Positions 9,670 to 18,439 of a stretch of 54,542 nucleotides of DNA are shown one piece after another. The stretch is taken from assembly GCA_902772715.1 (NCBI GenBank), contig CACYBT010000294.1:1-54542 (forward strand), written 5' to 3'. The position numbers were made by a program, and so were the translations under genes. Source of the stretch: an uncultured Succinivibrio sp. Its GTDB lineage: Bacteria > Pseudomonadota > Gammaproteobacteria > Enterobacterales > Succinivibrionaceae. Within the stretch, counting starts at the first letter, position 1. Every line of letters starts with the position of its first letter. The notes under the pieces were generated by a model. The model worked only from the letters and a program-made list of their open reading frames with translations. It did not search any database and had not been told where the DNA came from.

Positions 9670-9673
9670 TTTT

Positions 9674-11926
9674 TCAGTCTATTCTAAGATTTTTAACCCT
9701 ACTCCAAATATCATTAAGTGTCCATATTGAAACATCTATTAAAGGTTCGTACATAAATGCATTTAAATGAATTGATTCTGGCGTAATCAAATTAATATCA
9801 TCCATTAGGATTTTTTCATTATCTGAAAGATATGATTTTGCTTTTTCATACCAGTCTCTCATTTGATTTTTAGAACTGTCAGCACATCTATTTTCATGGG
9901 CAATGATTACTTGTTTTAGGTATTGTTCGGCTCTTAGTCTTGATGCAATTGATAAAATCAATTTATTTTCTAGAGAAATATCATCATCTTCACTTGAAAT
10001 ATCATTAGCAATCTCTTGTATTGTATCAAAATATCTTTCTGCTCCAAATGCTGTATTACCCCCATTGACATAAGGTCTAATTATTTCCCATAAGGTTGAC
10101 AATGTTACATTACTCGTAATAATTGGTTCTGTTTTATAGTGAAGGAAGCAGGTCAACTTCATATAATCCACATTTTGATTATCTGCACCTTTTGTGTATT
10201 CTGTTAAATTACGATAAAAAGGAATACTTGCTATAAGCATCTTTTTCCGTTTATAAACATCTGTACCATTTATGCCTGCTATAATGACATTTTTAAAGAA
10301 ATCATTTTGATAACGGAATTCTGTCATTGAAATTTTGCCTGCATTGTCTTTTTGTACAATATAGCAATGATTCCGCCACACGTTCAACCTTAGTTTAGCA
10401 GTCCTAAAAAAGTCAAAGTTATGGGTAAGCATAAGCAAATCTATACCAGTATTTTGGGATAAATCAGCCAAATACTCAATGATCGCATATTTGTTCTTAT
10501 AGTCAAAGGAGTCAGAAATATCATCAGTAATAATAAGATGCTTTTGCCCGGCAGCAGCCTGTTTACGAATCCGCTCGAGATCAAACAAAATATACATTAG
10601 ATACATTGCTCGTTTTTCACCCATGCTGAGAGAAGGTAAAAGTTCATCTTTTGATAAATCTGCACTTTGTTCATCAGCACCGCTACCACGCTTATACTCA
10701 AAGGAAAGATTTGGGGCTTCGTCTTTTAGAATAAAGTTGGATTGGTTGTTTATTTTAACAGTAAAAGGAACACGAAATCTACGATTAAACTCTTCAACCA
10801 CATCCCGCCATCGTTCAGACTGAGCAGAAGCACGCTCATACAATTCTCTTACGCGTTCAGTATATCTGGTGATTTCATTGTAATAATCATCAAAAGATTT
10901 TTCTAACTGTGAACAATAGGCAATCCAAAAACGTTTCTTCGTTCTCGAGATTTCGAAAAGTAAGGGAATAATCTGCTGGTGTTCAATGATTATTCGCCTT
11001 GCTGCATCAACATCATTATTTGCAGTAAGGTTCTTTTTTAACCTTTCAAAAGCACCATGTAGTGCTTCATCAGCATACATCCGCTGGATTTGAGCATCAA
11101 CGGCAGCTTTCCACTCACTGACACTATGTATTTCTGTTCCCCCTCTCAAAACAATCTTATGATGAGCGGAGAACAAATTGTTTGTTGAAAAAATTTTTGT
11201 TAATGTTTCCGCGTTGCGATCTGAAAAATTATTATTCAACAGTTCGCTATTTTGAAGAAGCTCACCAAGTCTTTCAATATATTGCTGAATATAACCCCTA
11301 AACTCTGGTTTCCCATATTCCTTCAAAGCCTTTTCATGAAACAAAACAGCTGCCCTGATTTCATCAAGATAGGCAATTGGGGGTTCTTCCTGCATTAATG
11401 CGTAAAGGGTATTAATTATATCCGGCCAATCAGCAGTTCTATCAAGTCCTAGGTCTTCAATTAATATATCTTTTATTTTTGTTTTTGAAAAGCCTGATTT
11501 TACTGCCAATGCCGCCTCAAGCCCCTTAATTTGTTCCAAAAACTGTGCCATCAAATGATCATATTCAGCTCTGGTGCCTTCATCAGCAAGTAGAGTACTA
11601 ATTGTTTCTTTTGTAAATTCAAAATTATCAGAAAATGAATTGACAACATACACAGCATTACAAGAAGGAATATTCCCGGAATCTGCTGATGTGAATGCAA
11701 AATTGCTCTCATTATAACGGATAGAATATGAAGTTATGGCAGAGGAGAATATACGATCTCGGCTGGCCTCTCCCCTGGATAAATCTTCAAACACCTTAGC
11801 GAATGATGTTTTCATTACTCCGTTTGGAGCATATATCAATGCTATATTTGACAAGGAAAAATCGATACCATCCCCCATATCGAATTCTTTAATGCCATAA
11901 CAATTTTCAAATCTTCCAGATAACAT
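9674..11926 (-). CDS. ABC-type AAA ATPase, candidate defence protein
   Basis: A 750-residue soluble ATPase with split ABC/SMC-like layout: a degenerate Walker A APNGVMKTS at residues 33-41 (Met replaces the Gly before Lys), a long helical middle, LSMGE signature at 433-437, Walker B ending ITDD at about 466-469, and an H-loop LTHNF with His at about 502. About 200 C-terminal residues have no recognisable domain. I choose the ATG at 11926 because GGAG sits 6 bases upstream of it; the ATG at 11938 overlaps that site. RloC/PtuA-like ATPases in defence systems share this layout. It has no polysaccharide role that I can see, and interrupts the glycan operon. Confidence 0.7.
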   Translation of the reverse strand: MLSGRFENCYGIKEFDMGDGIDFSLSNIALIYAPNGVMKTSFAKVFEDLSRGEASRDRIFSSAITSYSIRYNESNFAFTSADSGNIPSCNAVYVVNSFSDNFEFTKETISTLLADEGTRAEYDHLMAQFLEQIKGLEAALAVKSGFSKTKIKDILIEDLGLDRTADWPDIINTLYALMQEEPPIAYLDEIRAAVLFHEKALKEYGKPEFRGYIQQYIERLGELLQNSELLNNNFSDRNAETLTKIFSTNNLFSAHHKIVLRGGTEIHSVSEWKAAVDAQIQRMYADEALHGAFERLKKNLTANNDVDAARRIIIEHQQIIPLLFEISRTKKRFWIAYCSQLEKSFDDYYNEITRYTERVRELYERASAQSERWRDVVEEFNRRFRVPFTVKINNQSNFILKDEAPNLSFEYKRGSGADEQSADLSKDELLPSLSMGEKRAMYLMYILFDLERIRKQAAAGQKHLIITDDISDSFDYKNKYAIIEYLADLSQNTGIDLLMLTHNFDFFRTAKLRLNVWRNHCYIVQKDNAGKISMTEFRYQNDFFKNVIIAGINGTDVYKRKKMLIASIPFYRNLTEYTKGADNQNVDYMKLTCFLHYKTEPIITSNVTLSTLWEIIRPYVNGGNTAFGAERYFDTIQEIANDISSEDDDISLENKLILSIASRLRAEQYLKQVIIAHENRCADSSKNQMRDWYEKAKSYLSDNEKILMDDINLITPESIHLNAFMYEPLIDVSIWTLNDIWSRVKNLRID

Positions 11927-12135
11927 TGTTATCTCCATATTTCATTATTAATGATAGATGTGCCAATACTTATTGCCTTTTCGATAAATACGATTTATAT
12001 ATTTCTGATTCATTAAAAGCTAACTTATATAAATTATCACTAGTTGTTGTTAGAGTTTTGGGAATAGGAAATGAATATTTAGATTCAAGAAAGATATTAA
12101 ATTGATTGAAAAAAATAGTAGCATATTTACTAATA

Positions 12136-12144
12136 ATTATACCA
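12136..12144 (-). promoter_or_regulatory. Extended -10 promoter candidate for the ABC-ATPase gene
   Basis: On the minus strand the bases read TGGTATAAT, a perfect -10 with the TGn extension. No good -35 is present at 17 bp. Transcription from here would give a leader of roughly 200 nt before the ATG at 11926. The same TGnTATAAT form recurs at 41468-41476 and 46104-46112. Confidence 0.4.
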
Positions 12145-12182
12145 TCTTTCTCTTCTGAAAAACTTTAATCCCAAATGTACTT

Positions 12183-12205
12183 AAAAGGCATATAAAAAGC
12201 CTCTC
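12183..12205 (-). terminator. Weak intrinsic terminator candidate after the HEPN gene
   Basis: On the minus strand AGAGGC and GCCTTTT can pair (about 6 bp with one wobble, loop of 9), with a short T-run after. It lies about 67 bp past the HEPN stop codon. The short stem and short T-run make this only a candidate. Confidence 0.35.
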
Positions 12206-12271
12206 TAAAATCCAGTAACACTGAATTCTAGCATAATTGTGCATTTACTTATTATAATATTCTATTCAGTT

Positions 12272-12979
12272 TCAAAAAATATCACTCTCTTTATATTTTG
12301 CATTTGAAATATATTCACAAACATAAGTGAGAACTATCTCCAAGTAATCAAAAACTGAAGCATGTTTCTTTTTTAATTCCTGCCAAGTATAATCACGGCC
12401 AACTTCTTCAAATGTTTTTCTACCATGAGCCAAATCATTTCTTTCATTCTTTATTCGTCCTAATACTTTTTCATTTTCTTCAATTTTTATCCCATATTTT
12501 TTAAAAACACTCTTTATTTCAGCATCATCTAGATTGCCACTAAAAAGTTCATAATTCTTTTTCATATCCTCATATGATAATCCAAAATTTTTATAATTTA
12601 ATATATAATCTATCTTATCTATTTCATAATCTATTTTGTTTTTTTTGTTATTATGCAAAAAAGGGGTATTAATTGATTTATCATAATAAGTTAAAAGTAT
12701 TTTTCTAATGTGTTTGCTTAATTTATTGAAGTCAAGAGATTCAGAACAAATTGTTTCATGTATTTTCTGCAAACATTTTGAACAGGTTGATTCTACTGCA
12801 TTATAAAGCATAAGAACAATACTAGCTTTTAAAGATGGCATTATAATTTCTTTTCTGTTTGTTAATGACAAACATATATTATTACCTTCATTTATTCCTT
12901 TATCTAAGTTAATACCAAATTCAATAATTATTGATGTTTCTTCTCTAAGATCACTAAATTCTTGTTTTAGTGTTTCCAT
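12272..12979 (-). CDS. HEPN-domain protein, MAE_28990/MAE_18760-like
   Basis: A 235-residue, mostly helical protein with the HEPN ribonuclease motif R-x4-H at residues 180-185 (RNDLAH). HEPN proteins of this type act as RNases or as toxins in defence and toxin-antitoxin contexts. It overlaps the DUF262 gene upstream by 13 bp, so the two are co-translated. Pairing of a HEPN protein of this size with a DUF262 protein matches what I recall of the MAE_28990-type HEPN families; that naming is from memory. It is very AT-rich relative to the flanking glycan genes, a sign of separate origin. Confidence 0.7.
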   Translation of the reverse strand: METLKQEFSDLREETSIIIEFGINLDKGINEGNNICLSLTNRKEIIMPSLKASIVLMLYNAVESTCSKCLQKIHETICSESLDFNKLSKHIRKILLTYYDKSINTPFLHNNKKNKIDYEIDKIDYILNYKNFGLSYEDMKKNYELFSGNLDDAEIKSVFKKYGIKIEENEKVLGRIKNERNDLAHGRKTFEEVGRDYTWQELKKKHASVFDYLEIVLTYVCEYISNAKYKESDIF

Positions 12980-14094
12980 GAAGGATCTGCCCCTGTTATA
13001 AGTTTATAAATAAACGCAATTCGCCCACCAAGTTTATTCTTTTCGTGTAATTTATTAGCTACATGAGTATACCGTCTAAACTCGTCCGATTCAAGTTGTT
13101 TTACAACATACTCTTTATCCAGTTCTCTTTTTGCTTTATTATCAATAAGCCCCAAATGTACGCCAACTGATATAGCTTCAAATACTGATCGTTTAGTCTG
13201 AGGATTATATACATGTCGGAATCCAAAAGGGAAATTTTCATTAACATAATCACAAACATCATCAAAATTTTTCTTATATTTATTTAAAACATTTAATACG
13301 TCAATGTCATTCAGTTGTTTCAAATACTCATTTTTTTCTTTTAAATACGCATCAAGAAATACAGCTATCCCCATATCTTTTATTCCAGAACAATATGCCT
13401 TTCTATCTGTAATTGCAAAGAAACGCAAAATCAACTCTTCCCTTTCTTGGCGCCTTTCAAGCCACTTGTCTAATGGCATTAATTTTTCTAGTTCTTTGTT
13501 GTTTTTACAATAATCATAAACAAAGTTTGTAAAAACTCCAGGAATACTACCTTTTCTGTTTTCCATAGGTTTTAACAAATCACTTCCACGATTAATTCGT
13601 TCAAACATATCTTTCTTAATATCATCTGTTGTTTCTTCATCAAGAACTATTATTCTTAATGCTGTATTAAGGATTTTTCCTCGCCTTGATTCTGTGAGAT
13701 CTTTAAAATAAAAACCATTAAGAATTGATAATGTTTCTAAACCCTTCAAATAGAAATTATTATTTACAAATGAATGAATAGTTCTAATTCTTTGTGAACC
13801 ATCTACTATTTCCCATGCACTATTTTTATTTTCCGCAACAAAAATAAATGGAATAGGCAATCCAAGAATAATAGATTCAATAAATTTTGACTGCCTTCCT
13901 TCATCCCAAGTAAAATCTCTTTGATAATCTGGAACATAAATACAATTATACACTTTCGATGTATCTTCTTTTTCAAGACTTTCGTCATATTTTTCTGAAA
14001 TAGCTTCAACTGTTAAATCCCGGATATCGTATCTTACTTCTCTTCTCTTGTTATAAATCTCTTTTTCAATTAAATCTGAATTAAATTTATCCAT
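12967..14094 (-). CDS. DUF262 (ParB/Srx-fold) protein paired with HEPN
   Basis: A 375-residue DUF262-family protein. Seen: VPDYQRDFTW at residues 54-63 and the ParB-like DGxQR motif VDGSQR at 97-102, the predicted nucleotide-binding or nuclease centre of the family (as in the GmrS half of GmrSD). There is no C-terminal DUF1524 HNH domain of the kind fused in GmrSD; the effector is likely the overlapping HEPN gene. An AGGAG ribosome site lies about 6 bases before the ATG. The pair forms a compact two-gene unit between pseF-like and ABC-ATPase genes. A defence role is inferred. Confidence 0.75.
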   Translation of the reverse strand: MDKFNSDLIEKEIYNKRREVRYDIRDLTVEAISEKYDESLEKEDTSKVYNCIYVPDYQRDFTWDEGRQSKFIESIILGLPIPFIFVAENKNSAWEIVDGSQRIRTIHSFVNNNFYLKGLETLSILNGFYFKDLTESRRGKILNTALRIIVLDEETTDDIKKDMFERINRGSDLLKPMENRKGSIPGVFTNFVYDYCKNNKELEKLMPLDKWLERRQEREELILRFFAITDRKAYCSGIKDMGIAVFLDAYLKEKNEYLKQLNDIDVLNVLNKYKKNFDDVCDYVNENFPFGFRHVYNPQTKRSVFEAISVGVHLGLIDNKAKRELDKEYVVKQLESDEFRRYTHVANKLHEKNKLGGRIAFIYKLITGADPSWKH

Positions 14095-14233
14095 TTTTTC
14101 TCCTGTTTTCTAATTAATATTTTTGTTAAATTTGCTCAGATAATTGTCCTTTTAGCATAAATATAACTATAAAAACATATGAGTTTTAGGTATATTTTTC
14201 AACTTCAAAGCCATATTGATATATTGTTACCTT

Positions 14234-14920
14234 TTATCCATTTAAAAACTTATACTTGAACTCCGCTATCTTCCAGTCGTCTTCTGTATCAATATCCTGA
14301 ACTTTTTCATCTGGAAGGATATACGGGCAGGCATATTCACCAAATCCAGGTACTTTTTCTTCAAAATAAGCTTTAGAGTACCAATAAAAAAGACCTGCAT
14401 CATGATATGCTTCGGGAAGGTCCTGAGACCGTTTAGGATAGTTCTCGGGCCAGTTCATAACAAGTCTGTCATTTTCTATCTTTAGAGAACGGAAAATGGT
14501 ATAAGAATACTTAACTACAGGCACAACTGATACACATTGTTTTTCTTCCAAAACAGAATGTCCTGTTATAAGATCTTCAGCTGAGATAAGTGGTGCTGTA
14601 GGCAGAATACAGCAGACCTGGTCAAAAACCCTGCCCCTTTTATGATATTCCCCAAGAACTTCGTTTAATACATCTTTTAAGATAGCATAATCATTCGCGG
14701 TTTCTGCACTTCTAAGGAAAGGTACAGATGCTCCATATTTTTTAGCAACTTCAGCAATTTCTATATCATCTGTTGAGACCATAATCTCGTCAAAAAGTTT
14801 TGTTTGACGAGCCGCTTCTATTGAATACGCGACAATCGGCTTCCCGCAAAATAGTTTAATGTTCTTTCTAGGAATACGTTTGCTGCCACCACGGGCAGGA
14901 ATAATTGCAACTTTTGTCAT
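14234..14920 (-). CDS. CMP-nonulosonic acid cytidylyltransferase (PseF-like)
   Basis: Activates a nonulosonic acid with CTP to give a CMP-sugar donor. Seen: the N-terminal PARGGSKRIPRKNIK loop, VSTDD, and the C-terminal RSQDLPEAYHDAGLFYW segment that is typical of PseF-type rather than mammalian-like NeuA enzymes. I place the start at ATG 14920 (MTKVAIIPARGG) because GGAAG lies about 9 bases upstream; the ATG at 14935 has no such site. It follows the GNAT gene by 5 bp and is the last gene before the inserted defence genes. It supplies the donor for the sialyltransferase-like enzymes at 8065-9669 and 20402-21529. Confidence 0.87.
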   Translation of the reverse strand: MTKVAIIPARGGSKRIPRKNIKLFCGKPIVAYSIEAARQTKLFDEIMVSTDDIEIAEVAKKYGASVPFLRSAETANDYAILKDVLNEVLGEYHKRGRVFDQVCCILPTAPLISAEDLITGHSVLEEKQCVSVVPVVKYSYTIFRSLKIENDRLVMNWPENYPKRSQDLPEAYHDAGLFYWYSKAYFEEKVPGFGEYACPYILPDEKVQDIDTEDDWKIAEFKYKFLNG

Positions 14921-14925
14921 ATTTC

Positions 14926-15465
14926 TTACTTCCATAAAGAACGATAACCCTGTTCGGTTATACCATAATACAAAGAATCAACCCATTTATCTTCGGTCCA
15001 ATGGGTTTCCTTATGACAACCTTCAAGAGCAAATCCTAAGGTTTTAAACATCTTCTGCTTTTTCACATCGATACTATAAATTTCTGACCAAAGACGATGG
15101 AGATTCAATTCTCCAAATCCATACTTCATCATAGTTTTGGCTGCATCAATGGCATAAAGGTCATCAATATAAAGATCATCTTTCCCGATATAAATGGAGA
15201 AGTCGGCATTCCGGTTTATCCAATCAATATAACATAATCCGCAAGCTCCTATAAGTTTGCCGGTAGCAAGCTCAACAATGGCAAACATCCTAGTGCAGTT
15301 GTCATTCATTACTTTTGACTCAAACCATTTTTCCTGACTTTCTTCATTCAGTTCCCGATATTCCCTAAAAAACTTGCGGTATTCTGGTTTGTTGCGCCAG
15401 ATAAGTAACTGTGGCAAGTCTGTTTTTGTAATTGCTCTAAGAGCGGTCACTTCACCTTTAAGCAT
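14926..15465 (-). CDS. GNAT N-acetyltransferase (RimJ/PseH-like)
   Basis: A 179-residue GNAT acyltransferase using acetyl-CoA. Seen: an N-terminal TKTDLPQLLIWRN segment typical of sugar-modifying GNATs and a C-terminal LGFALEG block. The usual Asn in the N-x-x-a-x-x-x-Y segment before it is replaced by VKKQKMF. I use the ATG at 15465, preceded by GAGAGGA at about 8 bases; a TTG at 15480 inside the NeuB stop is less likely. By position it should acylate a nonulosonic acid precursor, as PseH does at a 4-amino group. However, no dedicated PseC-like aminotransferase is adjacent, so the acceptor is uncertain. Confidence 0.75.
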   Translation of the reverse strand: MLKGEVTALRAITKTDLPQLLIWRNKPEYRKFFREYRELNEESQEKWFESKVMNDNCTRMFAIVELATGKLIGACGLCYIDWINRNADFSIYIGKDDLYIDDLYAIDAAKTMMKYGFGELNLHRLWSEIYSIDVKKQKMFKTLGFALEGCHKETHWTEDKWVDSLYYGITEQGYRSLWK

Positions 15466-15476
15466 GGCATTTCCTC

Positions 15477-16553
15477 TCAATCAAAATCAGAATAATAAAG
15501 GGCATCCCCTTTCTCTTTTTCAGCCGAAAGCTTCTTGCCCAGAATGCTCTCCAGCTGATATGGCTTTATTGCGCCGATTGGCGCAGGTCTAAGACATTCA
15601 ACAGCATCTTCGGTAATAATTTCACCTTTATGCAGAATCCGTTTTGTCCGGACACACCGCTGTTGTGCCACAACTGTATCTTTCTCGTTCTCCTCAACAA
15701 CCTTGATACCAGATCCCAGCGCATTTTCAAGCTCTCTGGTGCGTAATACCATCTCTTCCCAAGAGACCGGGTTCATAGAGAACGGATGATCCGGACCGGG
15801 TAAGTTGTTGTCGTGAGTAAAGTGCTTCTCTATAACCCTGGCACCTAATGCAACAGCACCAAGTACAGTAGAACAACCTGGTGTGTGATCAGACAGGCCG
15901 AGCAGCATACCAGGGTATCTGATACTATATGTCTCAAGCACTTTCAGGTTGATATTCTTGAAATTTTCCAGGCTGCCGGTATAGTTTGTATTACATTGCA
16001 TAAGGACAATATCTTTATTTACATCAAGAATTGTGTCAACAGCTCTTTCAACATCTTCCATTGTGGAAGCACCAGTAGCAAGAAGAACAGGTTTCTTTTT
16101 TGAAGCAATATACTGAATAAATTGTGGCCAAGTTATGTCCCCAGACCCAATTTTATAAGCAGGTACATAGGGATCAAGCATCTCGACAGCAGGAACATCA
16201 TAAGGGGTGCTCATAAAATCAATTCCAGCCTTTTTGGCTGTTTCTGCCAGCTCAAGAGTCCAGTCCCTGTTACACTCACACTCTTTGAAAACATCATAAA
16301 CACTTTTTGACCACTTGGCCTGATGGCTAAGCTGGCTCTTAAGATGGGTAAATCCATAATCGCTTACAATTTTATCTGCCTCAAAATGTTGAAACTTGAC
16401 AGCATCTGCTCCTTTTTCTTTAGCAAGATAAATAAGATCCTTAGCCAAAGCTAAATCGCCATCATGGTTTGATGCAACATCTGCAATAAAATAAGTCGGG
16501 GCAGAAATAGAAAGCTCCCGCCCATTAATTTTTATTTCGGTGTTATATTTCAT
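15477..16553 (-). CDS. Nonulosonic acid synthase (NeuB/PseI family)
   Basis: A 358-residue NeuB-family enzyme that condenses phosphoenolpyruvate with a 6-carbon amino sugar to give a 9-carbon acid. Seen: the TIM-barrel N-terminus with ASNHDGD and AVKFQHFEADK, the central STPYD, GSGD and LMQCNTNY motifs, and a C-terminal SAF/antifreeze-like domain from about residue 295. Full length. It starts in an ATGA overlap with the SDR gene upstream. Whether the product is pseudaminic-, legionaminic- or sialic-like cannot be fixed from this gene alone; the PseB and PseF neighbours favour a Pse-type stereochemistry. Confidence 0.88.
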   Translation of the reverse strand: MKYNTEIKINGRELSISAPTYFIADVASNHDGDLALAKDLIYLAKEKGADAVKFQHFEADKIVSDYGFTHLKSQLSHQAKWSKSVYDVFKECECNRDWTLELAETAKKAGIDFMSTPYDVPAVEMLDPYVPAYKIGSGDITWPQFIQYIASKKKPVLLATGASTMEDVERAVDTILDVNKDIVLMQCNTNYTGSLENFKNINLKVLETYSIRYPGMLLGLSDHTPGCSTVLGAVALGARVIEKHFTHDNNLPGPDHPFSMNPVSWEEMVLRTRELENALGSGIKVVEENEKDTVVAQQRCVRTKRILHKGEIITEDAVECLRPAPIGAIKPYQLESILGKKLSAEKEKGDALYYSDFD

Positions 16554-17425
16554 TTTATCTTCTCATACTCCTTCTTTATACTGAAAATAACTTCCTCCAA
16601 ACCTGGCATCTTATATCCCAGAAGAGCCTCCGCCTTCGTAACACAAAGTCCCAATGAATCTGCTCTTTTGCAATCTAATGTGTTCACAGAGGCATCAATA
16701 TATGGAGGATAAAAACCAAACAGTTGTTCCGACAACTTCAGAATGAATTCTTTCTTTGACGAAACATCGGCAGAAGCAATATTATAAAGTCCATGCGGTT
16801 TAATCTTGGCAAAATCATATAAGATTTTTGCAATCTGCACTGTATGTATTGAAGAGGTATAAAAATCTGTAAACAGATTCATCCTCTGCTTGCTCAGAAT
16901 TGTTCCTATAGCCCATTCAATAAAGGTTGGGGCATTCTCTCTTCCTCTGAATCCTACAATATTTGTTCTCACAACAAGTGCATCTGGATTTACCAAAGCA
17001 AACTGCTCTCCGCAATATTTTGTTCTTGCATACTCGTTAAGCAATTCCACTTTATCTTCTTCTGTATGTTTTTTTATAGTATCCCCGCTGTAATAATGAT
17101 CTGTGGAGATATGAATAAAATAAATTCCATACAGCTGGCAAAGACTTGCAAGTATGTGAACAAATCTGGCATTTATAAGATATGCTGCCCCTTTATCTGA
17201 CTCACATAATCCTACATTGACAATTGCGGCACAATTTATGATGACATCTGGTTTAACTGATTCAATACAATTCTTAACAGCTGTATCATCTAAAAAATCA
17301 AAGGAATAGTCTGCATTTGCCCGGTCTGCTGTATAAACTGCTGTATCAGGTTGAACTGAAAAATAATTATTCACTGCATGTCCTAGCATTCCATCTGAGC
17401 CGAACAGCAATACTTTTGTTTTCAT
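16550..17425 (-). CDS. RmlD-like sugar nucleotide reductase (SDR)
   Basis: A 291-residue RmlD_sub_bind-family protein with FGSDGMLGHAV at the N-terminus and a catalytic Y-x-x-x-K in YARTKYCG. RmlD-type enzymes reduce the 4-keto group of NDP-4-keto-6-deoxy sugars. It lies between pseB-like and neuB-like genes, with a 1-base junction upstream. That is where a PseC transaminase would sit in a canonical pseudaminic acid locus. I infer it reduces the PseB product to a 4-hydroxy sugar rather than a 4-amino one. A dTDP-rhamnose role is less likely because no RmlC is present. Confidence 0.78.
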   Translation of the reverse strand: MKTKVLLFGSDGMLGHAVNNYFSVQPDTAVYTADRANADYSFDFLDDTAVKNCIESVKPDVIINCAAIVNVGLCESDKGAAYLINARFVHILASLCQLYGIYFIHISTDHYYSGDTIKKHTEEDKVELLNEYARTKYCGEQFALVNPDALVVRTNIVGFRGRENAPTFIEWAIGTILSKQRMNLFTDFYTSSIHTVQIAKILYDFAKIKPHGLYNIASADVSSKKEFILKLSEQLFGFYPPYIDASVNTLDCKRADSLGLCVTKAEALLGYKMPGLEEVIFSIKKEYEKIK

Positions 17426-18420
17426 CAGATACTTCCTACTTTTGCTCTGTTTTTCTCAATCCACTCTCTAAGCTGAGGTATTGTCATCCATTCCTTATTG
17501 TTGTCAGATGTATAACTGAAGCCCTCTGGAACACGGATACCCCCCTTGATTGACTTTCTAATATCTCCCCATTCACAGATCTGTGGGAGAATCTTAAAGT
17601 GGTTTGGATACTCATAGGTATAGAAAGCATCCTCAGGGCTTATCATGGCCTCATGCAGTTTTTCTCCCGGCCGAATTCCAATTTCAATCTGTTCTGCGTT
17701 CGGATCCACAGCAGTAGCAATATCACATATGTTCATGGAAGGAATCTTTTTAACATAAATCTCCCCTCCCTCCATGTCATCAAAAGCATGCCATACCAGT
17801 TCCACGCCCTGCTCAAGGGAAATCATAAAGCGTGTCATACGTTTATCAGTGATAGTGAGCTTTCCAGTCTTAGCTGTTTCCATAAAGAAAGGAATAACAG
17901 AACCGCGGCTACCCATTACATTACCATAACGCACTACTGCAAACTTGGTCTTTCCGCCTGAATAAGCATTTCCGGCTATAAAAATCTTGTCAGAACAGAG
18001 TTTTGTCGCACCATAAAGGTTTACCGGCTTACAAGCTTTATCTGTAGAAAGAGCGACAAGCCTCTTTATTCCCTTGTCTATGCAGGCATCAATAAGATTC
18101 ATAGCACCATGAACATTGGTCTTAATACATTCAAACGGGTTATATTCTGCAGTAGGAACAATCTTAGTTGCTGCGGCATGAACCACAAAATCTACTCCAT
18201 CAAGGGCTCTGTACAGGCGATCTTTGTCCCTGACATCTCCAATAAAGAAGCGTATTCGTTTATCGCCTTGGAATTTTTTTGCCATATTCCACTGCTTCAT
18301 CTCATCTCTGGAATAAATAATAATCTTTTTCGGATTATATTTTGCCAAGGTCAGAGGAACAAAGGTATTTCCAAAGGACCCCGTTCCGCCAGTAATAAGA
18401 ATTGTTGAATTTGAAAGCAT
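17425..18420 (-). CDS. pseB: UDP-GlcNAc 4,6-dehydratase, inverting (PseB-like)
   Basis: A 331-residue SDR of the PseB/FlaA1 type. It converts UDP-GlcNAc to the 4-keto-6-deoxy-L-arabino sugar. Seen: GGTGSFGNTFV, STDKACKPVNLYGATK (substrate loop plus the Lys of Y-x-x-x-K), and YGNVMGSRGSVIPFF, all typical of the family. The length fits. GGAGG lies about 10 bases before the ATG, the strongest ribosome site in this part of the operon, so translation may re-initiate strongly here. It is the first step of the nonulosonic acid pathway that continues through 14234. Confidence 0.88.
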   Translation of the reverse strand: MLSNSTILITGGTGSFGNTFVPLTLAKYNPKKIIIYSRDEMKQWNMAKKFQGDKRIRFFIGDVRDKDRLYRALDGVDFVVHAAATKIVPTAEYNPFECIKTNVHGAMNLIDACIDKGIKRLVALSTDKACKPVNLYGATKLCSDKIFIAGNAYSGGKTKFAVVRYGNVMGSRGSVIPFFMETAKTGKLTITDKRMTRFMISLEQGVELVWHAFDDMEGGEIYVKKIPSMNICDIATAVDPNAEQIEIGIRPGEKLHEAMISPEDAFYTYEYPNHFKILPQICEWGDIRKSIKGGIRVPEGFSYTSDNNKEWMTIPQLREWIEKNRAKVGSI

Positions 18421-18439
18421 CTGCCATACCCTCCTAAAT

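Larger units (their letters stand above)
11927..12271. other. 345-bp AT-rich intergenic region
   Basis: There is no convincing coding sequence between the HEPN gene and the ABC-ATPase gene. It holds a weak terminator-like hairpin (12183-12205) and an extended -10 promoter candidate (12136-12144), both in the minus direction. This fits a transcriptional break between the HEPN/DUF262 pair and the ATPase gene. The base composition is markedly AT-rich compared with the glycan genes to the left. Confidence 0.6.

Noticed and set aside
16550..17425. RmlD as part of a dTDP-rhamnose pathway
   Set aside because: No RmlC is present, and the gene is coupled to neuB-like and pseB-like genes rather than to rmlA/rmlB.
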